Below, piece after piece: positions 56,490 to 64,000 of a stretch of DNA of 64,000 nucleotides. This DNA comes from Ditylenchus dipsaci (Eukaryota > Nematoda > Chromadorea > Rhabditida > Anguinidae), in contig SADC01000918.1 of assembly GCA_004194705.1 (NCBI GenBank), positions 124,001 to 188,000 on the forward strand, in the 5' to 3' direction. Positions within the stretch are counted from its first letter, which is position 1; each line of letters begins with the position of its first letter. The translations under genes and the position numbers were made by a program. The notes under the pieces are model-generated. The model saw only the letters and a program-made list of their open reading frames with translations, was not told where the DNA came from and ran no database searches.

Positions 56490-57310
56490 TTACAGAGACC
56501 AGCGTGGTAAAGGCACCGGTGCCGATGCCGAACTTTGACTTGGCACCGGTGCGTTGCCGGTGCATGCCAAAAAAATTCGGTGCCGGTGCTGCTGCTGATC
56601 CGAAAATTTTTTAAGGTGGTGCCGTATTTTTACCGGTTTTTTTATCAAAAATATGATCAATTCGAAGAAAAATTTGCTCCTTTTAAAAAAAACGACAGAT
56701 TTCACTAAGAGAAGTGTTATGGCTTGTTCACGTATTTCGAGATCGTGTTCGAGGTCGAATTTGAAGGTTTTGATGTATATAACTTGGATTCCCCTTTAGT
56801 AAATCTCCAAAAACCAAGTTTCATCGGCTTTCGACCATTTTGGGGTGAGATTCCAAGTGATCCAAGTTATATACATGAATATTTTCAAGTCCGACCTTGA
56901 ACTCGAAGTAAGTGAACGCCCTTGATCTGAAATCCATGTGTGTGAATAAGCTATTAATAAACATATAAACATTACAAATGTCAAACGGCCACCGAGGCCA
57001 CTTTTCCAAACCTAAATGGCTTGCCCTGCTTTAAACGTCTACGCACCAAAAATTGTGTCTGGTAACCGTTTAACTATGATCCGCGACTCGCGCCCTGCTG
57101 GAAATATTAAGCCTAAGCCTAATACGCCATACTTTTTGCCAGCGGTTCTAAACAAATTTCTCAAACAATGTATGCCTTGAGCAAAACTTAAAACTTGCAG
57201 CTGATTCTCAATTGATTGTGCAAGCATTAATTGCAGCACACACAAAACCAATTAGGAGCAAAATATTGCGTGGAGTATAAACAGCAGTAGCAGCAGATAC
57301 ATCTCCAGCT
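56490..57310. repeat. GCACCGGTGCC cluster and a palindromic element
   Basis: 56505-56640 has repeated GGCACCGGTGC-type palindromes. 56725-56930 is an inverted repeat around TATATAACTTGGAT and its complement, with arms GTTCGAGGTCGAATTTGA-like. 57250-57331 ends in a GGAGAGAG|GTAAGT donor-like site that could be an untranslated exon. Confidence 0.4.
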
Positions 57311-57952
57311 TTTGAGTCTGGAGAGAGGTAAGTGATTCCCTTGCTTCCATTCTCTCTTTTATGCTCTAATAAGTTGACTGGAGAGAGGATGAATGGGAGA
57401 GGAAATAGTAATTATTATATGAGGATAATTAAGTTCATACAACTTCACCTTTGTCTCTTCAACCAAAAGCCAGCTAACAGTTTCCACCCCTTTTGTAATG
57501 AAGTTGATTATGAGTGGGTAAGAGAAAATGATCGCTTAGGTTACGTAGTTGTCAACGTGGAAAACTTTTTAAAATTCATTGCGCTAAATAAGACTTTGTG
57601 AAATTCAGTTTGGCACGTTTAAATGAGCGCAAGATACTTTTTTCAGGGCAAAAATGGTAAAAACTCAACTGGTTTCAAGTCCTAACTCGTCTTAATTTCA
57701 TGGTACTTGCTGGGTTTAACACACCCCCTAAATTTTGAAAAGTGACTCAAATACACGTCTTAAACTACATTTTCATGCCTTACATGTTATGAGAAACATT
57801 TCAAAGCGGCTTTTGATATAAAAAAAAATTGAATTTTTCTCAAAAATATCGTCTTGAACTCATTAGACGTGTATGGTATTTTCAGGGTATTTTGAAGTCA
57901 TTTTTCGGTGATTTACCACATTTAGGCTCAGGCTTTGGGGCGGCGGTAAATT

Positions 57953-58022
57953 AATCCTCGGTAAATTCACCCTCCAGTAAATTCATCCTCCGGTGAATTC
58001 ACCCTCCGGTAAATTCATCCTC
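57953..58022. repeat. About 15-bp tandem repeat
   Basis: Five units of GGTAAATTCACCCTC type. A looser version is at about 31560-31625. Confidence 0.6.
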
Positions 58023-58362
58023 TAATTTTTCTTGACAGGAATAATTTTCATTATCATGCTTTTTGAATTTTTTTCGGGGAGCAGGACTCTGGAGCATCTC
58101 CACACTACAGTAGCCCACTTTTTGTGTCTTGTGCTTAGGCGCAGAATAGGCCATGTATGCTAGAACGAACTCAAACATGTATTCTGCACATGTCCCTCCA
58201 AACTTTTAAGGTTACAGGTTCCAGCCTTGGTGGTAACAGGCATCATTTTTTCTTTATCGCCATTCATAAAATAGTTTTTATAAGACCAGTAAGCCTCACG
58301 GCGGGTAGTAGAACCATCTAGTACCTCCGCTAAATGGGTTTCCAGGCTAGGTGAGATTTGTC

Positions 58363-58500
58363 AAAAACGAAAATTTTCAAACGTAGTTTTGTCAAAGCGA
58401 AACTTGTCAAGACGAAAATTTTCAAAACGAATTTTGTCAAAACGAATTTTGTCAAAACGACATTTGTCACATGCAGAATTTGTCAAAAACGAATTTTCTC
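58363..58500. repeat. 15-bp tandem repeat TTTTGTCAAAACGAA
   Basis: About nine imperfect 15-bp units. No unique spacers, so not a CRISPR array. Confidence 0.75.
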
Positions 58501-58609
58501 AGACACTTATCAGTCCAAAAATCTCACCCTCCATTTTTTCGGTCATTTGTCGTGTAAATCAATTACATGGTGTTTTTGCACTAACAAGTATTCTCGTTAA
58601 GGTAATAAA

Positions 58610-59581
58610 ATGAGCATGTCAAGCGAGTCAAGTGATGGTGAGGAAAACGCGCCAGCAATGTTTCCCTTCGAAGTATTTCCTGAAGAGCCGAGAATTGAAA
58701 AGACCATTAGTTCACACAACAAAAAGATGTTGGCAACTGGTGGTATGTTTTTTCTTCTTCCGTTTTAACTAAACCTGTGTAACCGGTTATGGTATTGAAG
58801 GCTTCACACTCTATTTCGGCTACTCCACAACTCTTCACGTTAAACAAGCCAATGGGAATATTAATCAAACGCCGGCGGAAGTCTACCATTGCTCGGAGCG
58901 TCTTCGTCGCACTTCTGAGATGATGATCTGGATAGGTAGGTAAAGGCAAAGCAGCTAATGAGGGATGATCCTGTGACAATGACAGCTAAGAAGGCACAAA
59001 TCGAGGGACTCTCAGAAGCTCACTCGGGTATCGTGGCTGTAATGAAAGAACAGAATGTCGACAGAGTTTTGCAGCTGGAAAAGCACGTAAGTCATGCTTA
59101 CTTAACGTATATGTCGGTGACGAATTGTCATTATTTCTTTAGAGAGGATTTCCGGTTCCAACAGGCAAAACTACAATTCCGTGTCATTCTATTTGTTCGT
59201 GCGAAAACTTTGCTGTTTGGCTCTGATTGATCCAGCCTTTGTCGGGACTGCACTTGAATGTCTGAAGCAGGAAGCCATGAATTTTTCGGAGGAACAATGG
59301 TACCAGAAAGTGGGCATGTACATCAATTATTTTGAATCGGTTCACAATTTTTTGCGTGTTTTTCAGTTTTAGTTTCAATTTTTTAGACTTGGGTACAGAG
59401 ACGAAATAGGTGCGTTGAAGGATATAAACTGTAATAAATATCAACTGTATATTTAGGCAAAGAGTCTCATCACCGAGTGCTTCGCTTATCTCAGGGTATC
59501 GGTTGGGCTGAGACAAGCAATTTGGCTCAAAAGCGAAAAGTTGAAGGAATCAAAGAAGCTTTGGCAGTATTCAGTATTTGA
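58610..59581 (+). CDS. 216-residue protein of unknown family, seven exons
   Basis: Exons 58610-58742, 58801-58935, 58986-59086, 59143-59194, 59236-59317, 59387-59409 and 59457-59581. The introns are 58, 50, 56, 41, 70 and 47 nt with GT-AG borders, and phases agree throughout, giving 216 residues and a TGA stop. The start ATG 58610 is followed by an acidic Ser/Glu-rich segment (MSMSSESSDGEENAP). The middle is mixed alpha/beta in appearance with RRTSEMMIWIAKKAQIEGL and AVMKEQNVDRVLQLEKH. The end is RLSQGIGWAETSNLAQKR followed by a basic helix. No signal peptide, membrane segment or known motif is seen. The 41-nt intron is the weakest call: without it the frame stops. Function unknown. Confidence 0.6.
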
Positions 59582-61790
59582 TCTAAGTTTTGATGGAAGT
59601 TGATTTATTTTTGTGATGTCAATTGTACACGTTGTCTGATAAAATATGTGATAAAAGGAAAGGGATATTGTATGGGAATTGTGGGAATTGTTGAATTGTT
59701 GAATGGGGCGTGTGATTAAGTACTTGATGTTAGGAATTACCGTATTTTTACAATAGAGTTGAAAAGAATTAGAAAGTCTCCAGTTAACAAATTGAAGTCA
59801 GGAAAATGTTCAAAAAATATTGAAAATTACTATAGTCTGTATGCTTCCTGCATTGAACTTAGGAACAAGGAACTTCCCAGATTTTTTACCTGAAACAAAA
59901 TGGAATAGAATTTGACGGCACAGAACCATTTAGCTTGAATCGTTCGATAAATTTAGGGAAGTTGGCGGTGCTAGAATATGTTAATTAGAATATGTCTAGA
60001 ATATGTTAAATGTTAATAAGGGAAGTCAGTTATTTAAAAAGATTACTTGTTATTAATGTGATTTTAAAGCTGAGCATACCGCACTCCCTCTAATAACTCC
60101 CGACCCTTGTGTCGCGGAGCGAGTGGGCCCAAGACATTTCATAATGAGAGTAATATGCATTTTTAATTGTAATTCCACAGCCCGTTTTTTGGGGTCCTTT
60201 TGGTCATAAAACTTAGCGAAAGAAATAAGTTTTATATTATAATTAAATGATTTTGAGTGGACATTTCTACTTCCAGAGAGCAGCACATTGCACTCTCTGG
60301 TTATCTCTGCCATCAACCCATCTGGAGGTGGCTTGTTGTTTACTCAAAGTAGTCGGTTGTATTTGCAACCCAACTCTGGTAAACAGATTAGCCCCTTGTT
60401 GAAAGGGCAATAATGTAGGCAGCATGAAGCAATATGGTTTATTGTTTGTTCATTAGTCAGTGTTTTTGATAATTTCCCAACTTTGGGCTAAACAACAGCC
60501 TTTATACAGGATATTTATAATTTCTGTCGAACAAAGGGTCCTATTTACCATTTCATGCTCCGGCTATCGGCAAAATATGATTTATATCATATTTTGCCAT
60601 AAAATCGGAAAGCTATTTGGACATCGGCCATATGGACCGAAACTCTCCACCCCCTTTGAAGGGAGCTGGTGAGGTATATAACCGCCCAATTAGTGGGATC
60701 TGGGTTCTACAATCTATCATTATATTGCCGTTTTGTCGGAGCTCTCTTGTGAGTTTAGAACCATTTGTGCCTTATTTTGCGCCTTTATTCTTGCATTTTG
60801 TTGCTTAAACTATTGGTGTACTGGTGTTGCAAGTAAATAAAATCTTGTTTTTATTTGCTTGTGTAATTTAAATCGGAGGATTTTTCTAGGCGGTTTATCG
60901 ACTCTTCGAAGTTTCGATATTCCGAAGGAAGTTCAATAGGAAATTCCACCCCGCATTCACTAGAAATACTTTTACTCAAAGTATTCCCGAGTATTGTCAC
61001 TAACAGAGTTTCCCTTCAGGGCAGGAAACTCCGTTTTTGACAAAGCCCCAGCAAGGGAATAAAGTTATATTTATTTACTAGAAATTTATCTTAGGGAACT
61101 GTCAAGAGGTTCCCATATTAGGCGGAAATTAAACCCCCCTTCATCCGGGTACCGATTTCCCAGGGAGTCCGTTAGGGACAACCAACCCCCTTAAGCCTTA
61201 GAGTCTGCACAAGAGCATCCCACCGATTTCGATCGGTCTGGTGTTCTCGAGTATTGGCAAAGACCGAAGCGAGCTTAAAGGCACTCGCTTTTGTCTTTGA
61301 CACCTTGGTTTTTTTACTAGGATTTCAGAATAAGTGCCATTTTTGATTAACAATTTCAAAAATTTTTCAGCGGTTGAAAAATAACTCCCCATGGGGAGTT
61401 AATGGAGTGAATATGGTATAAGGTTTTTTGGCGCTAGTAGCAAATACTCTCATCCTCCACCACACCCCCCTCCCAAAAACCTGACCTTATAAAAATCGCT
61501 GTAACTACCCTTTCAAGTAACAACTTTAAGCTTAGCACTTAGGCTTGAAATGGAAAATACTCACAGAAAGGCTGTGTCATCCTCCATCGTCAAAAAATAT
61601 TAAGGTCAATGGTTTCCTAGTTGCCTTCATTTTTGTTTAATGCTTTAAAACAGAATGGTGAAAAGGATTTTATTTCCGATACTACTGCTTTACGTATCTA
61701 GCGTATCTGCCAGAGTATTGCAAAACCAAAATTCGTTCGGATTTGCATTAAATGATGGTGTAGATGGATATTCCTGCTCTTATCGGGTTA
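59582..61790. other. Gene-free stretch downstream of the 216-aa gene
   Basis: AATAAA occurs at 60836. Small inverted pairs lie around 60540-60600 (ATCATATTTTGCC type) and 61010-61045 (GAGTTTCCC.../GGGAAACTC type). A dispersed repeat with GGCGCTAGTAGC is at 61420-61560. No exon recognised. Confidence 0.35.
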
Positions 61791-61801
61791 CTATGAAGTT
61801 A

Positions 61802-62210
61802 TACAGTCAAAGCTCTACGTAACGTTCACCCCAAAAAGTCTGTTCCCGCCTAGGGTGCGACACTTTTTTAACCTGATTTTTGAAGTATTTTGCCAGTTCT
61901 GTTTTTACACTCTGGTCCCGAACTCCACAAGGATTCCGATTTCGCCGATCGTTTCTCAAAATTCTGAAATATTTCTCCCTAAAAAATCAAAAACCCTGAA
62001 AATATAGGATTTTACGTTCACCTTTTTGAAAAACAGGTAAACGTTATATGGGGTTTTTGCTTTTTTTAGAAAAAAAATCTTATATTTCTGAAAAATGATC
62101 GGCAAAATTAGAATCCTTGTGATATTTGGGACCAGACTGTAGCATCAGAACTAGCAAAATACTTTATAAATCAGATTAAAAAAGTGTCGCACCCTAGGCG
62201 GGAACGAACT
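61802..62210. mobile_element. Pogo-like palindromic MITE
   Basis: Starts CAGTCAAAGCTCTACGTAAC after TA. Arms with GTTCCCGCCTAGGGTGCGAC and the complement at about 62175-62200. The right terminus is degraded. Confidence 0.55.
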
Positions 62211-62249
62211 GGGGTGGGGTGGTGGGTTGTATTCACTGCTAGGGTCCTA

Positions 62250-62600
62250 AGAGTCATCCCTTTTTTGTTGCAACTTTTTTAAAAAATTTTGTACTAGCAT
62301 GTAGCCCTTGGCTTTCTAATGAGCTATCAAACTTGCCTGAAAATTTTTGAAAATGACAAGATTTAGAGGTTTCAAAAAACTGTCAACTTTTTAAAGATTG
62401 ATTTGAAACCTCAAATTTTCGGCAAATTTTTCAGAGCAGTTTGATAGCTTATTAGAAAGCCAAGATTCAGAGCACACGCTGGTGTAAAAATATGCATACA
62501 ATTGCAACAAAATTTGAAGAAAAATGGCTATATAAAATTTGAGGGCGTAAATAATTAATTTGAGGGCGTAATTCAGCATTTTGAGGGCGCAAATCAATTT
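62250..62600. repeat. Palindrome with GGCTTTCTAATGAGCTATCA box
   Basis: Left half GGCTTTCTAATGAGCTATCA near 62310; right half TGATAGCTTATTAGAAAGCC near 62443. The clearest example of the AGAAAGC box shared by several hairpins in the window. Confidence 0.65.
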
Positions 62601-62934
62601 TAGTCAATTACAAAAAGCGGCCAAAAACTTGAATATGTGAATGTAAATGTGAATGCAGATGTAAGAGGTCTTCACAATATCTAAAATATTGAAATACAGA
62701 ATCTGTGAGAATGAACCGGTGCCTGGCCATGACGGAAAAATGAAATCTTTTTTGTTCCTATCTTGTAGAATGAACTTTGGGGAGCTCAAAACAACTGGAC
62801 TCTTTTCAAAATGATACTATAGGAGACGAGCAATCACCGTTGTTCATAACAATAACCGTTATAAACTGAAGAGGGAGGATACTAACGTCACATATAACTC
62901 TCAACCCTCGTCCATAATTTTTGAAACGTGTCTT

Positions 62935-63665
62935 GAGCCGGGTCCGCCCTGTTTCCCCTCAAAGGACGTTTCCCCTCAAAGGACGTTTCCCCTCAAAGGA
63001 CGTTTCCCTCAAAGTTCCCTCAAAGGCCGTTTCCCCTCAAAGAACGTTTCCCTCGAAGCTCCCTCAGATTCTTCTCCTTCTACCTGCCTGCCTTCGGCAG
63101 GCAACCTAATTCAATAGGAAGCCCCTTTGTGAGTACATGGTCTGGGATAAGGGCTGACCCTTTGGGGTACATGGTCAGGGATAAGGGCTAACTCTTTATA
63201 TACGAGCTCTATATTAGCATCCATCAGATTTCTAAATTTTTATATTTAAACTTTAAATTTTAAAGTAAATATCGATTTTCATTTTTTTAATCGGACTTAA
63301 AAAATGAACAGATACAGGCGGTGAAATGACCCGGCGGTGAAAATGCGTGTTAACGGTAAAATCCACCAATATCCTCCAAAACGTTTCTGATGATGTTCAT
63401 GGCTGTCGATTGCTAGCGCACCTGAACAAAAAAATATTAATAAAAACGAGAGTGCAAAAGCAGAGCGCAAAATAGAAGAGCGAAAAAATTGACGCGCCAC
63501 TTGCGCGACTCCAGATGGGTAACTCGAAGAAAATGCAAAAAAAATTGAGGGGAACTTTGAGGGGAAACGTCCTTTGAGGGGAAACGGCCTTGAGGGGAAA
63601 CGTCCTTTGAGGGGAAACGTCCTTGAGGGAAACGTCCTTTGAGGGGAAATGGGCGTGTCCCTCTT
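62935..63665. mobile_element. Inverted tandem array of CGTTTCCCCTCAAAGGA
   Basis: About seven 17-bp units at 62950-63065 in one orientation and about six at 63545-63655 in the other, separated by about 480 bp. This is foldback-like architecture. The Pro/Arg/Phe-rich open frames here derive from the repeat. Confidence 0.75.
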
Positions 63666-64000
63666 GAGCCATCGATGGCAGGAGTACACTATTTGGGGTG
63701 GCCCAAAAGTGGGTTTTTTTTTGGGAAAGTATGTTTTAGACCCTAAAAACGATGGAAAAGGCGAAAAACATATGGGAAAGACATTTTTCGAAAAAAAAAT
63801 TCGACTGCCTTGGTCCCCCTGTGGTTTTGGTCAATTTTTGACTTGGTATCCCCTATGGTTTTTGGTCATTTTTTTTGGTATTTTACCCCGTTTTGGTCAC
63901 TGGATCTTTGCAAAAAGAGCTTCTTTATGCATTTTGGTCATGAGTCTTGCTCGAAATTATGTCTAAGAAAAGTCTGTGCGCGCATCTCTAACTCTCAAGC
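63666..64000. other. Right edge of the window
   Basis: Contains GCCTTGGTCCCCCTGTGG at 63811 and ends in GCGCGCATCTCTAACTCTCA, the arm of the small hairpin at 25365-25450, so another copy of that hairpin probably starts at the edge. Confidence 0.45.

Noticed and set aside
57953..58500. Possible CRISPR arrays
   Set aside because: Units are contiguous tandem repeats without unique spacers, and the DNA is eukaryotic.
63297..63689. Minus-strand frame with a signal-peptide-like stretch (SAFALSFLLIFFCSGALA)
   Set aside because: The upstream part is repeat array, and no ATG directly precedes the hydrophobic part. It is not supported as a gene.

Overview
The window looks like about 64 kb of nuclear DNA from an invertebrate animal. 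The best guess is a nematode, because coding exons are joined by many 41-56 nt GT-AG introns with acceptors of the TTTTCAG/TTTTAG type, the base composition is AT-rich, and there is a eukaryotic elongator tRNA-Met. No species is assigned. Most of the DNA is mobile-element debris, and most of that is palindromic (foldback elements and MITEs). A few real genes sit among it.

Positions 1-7691 hold the 3' part of a Helitron rolling-circle transposon. In order it encodes a Ulp1/C48 cysteine protease, a HUH Rep nuclease, a PIF1-type helicase and a four-exon RPA-like ssDNA-binding protein. It ends in a GC-rich hairpin followed by CTAG. Positions 7692-11650 are nested foldback elements. Positions 11653-15400 (+) hold a complete 13-exon gene for a 718-residue zinc-finger, Ser/Arg-rich protein that I do not recognise.

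Positions 15977-38265 (-) hold a large Crumbs-like gene with at least 26 exons: EGF repeats, then LamG-EGF-LamG-EGF-LamG, then more EGF repeats. Its 5' exons, and any transmembrane/cytoplasmic exon, were not found. Its introns are packed with palindromic elements, a LINE relic (28.9-29.9 kb) and a tRNA-Met gene (28451-28523).

Positions 38.3-64 kb are gene-poor. They contain a possible signal-peptide exon (44.65-44.81 kb, -), the 3' end of a coiled-coil membrane protein gene (46203-46881, -), a complete seven-exon gene for a 216-residue unknown protein (58610-59581, +), and many repeats.

Two patterns run through the window. First, the frame breaks in the helicase and the Crumbs-like gene are eight single-base losses, all in one direction and all next to base runs, with intact splice sites. 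That looks more like consensus errors than decay. Second, at least eight elements are flanked by perfect 8-bp duplications, several of them nested, so the insertion history can be read directly.
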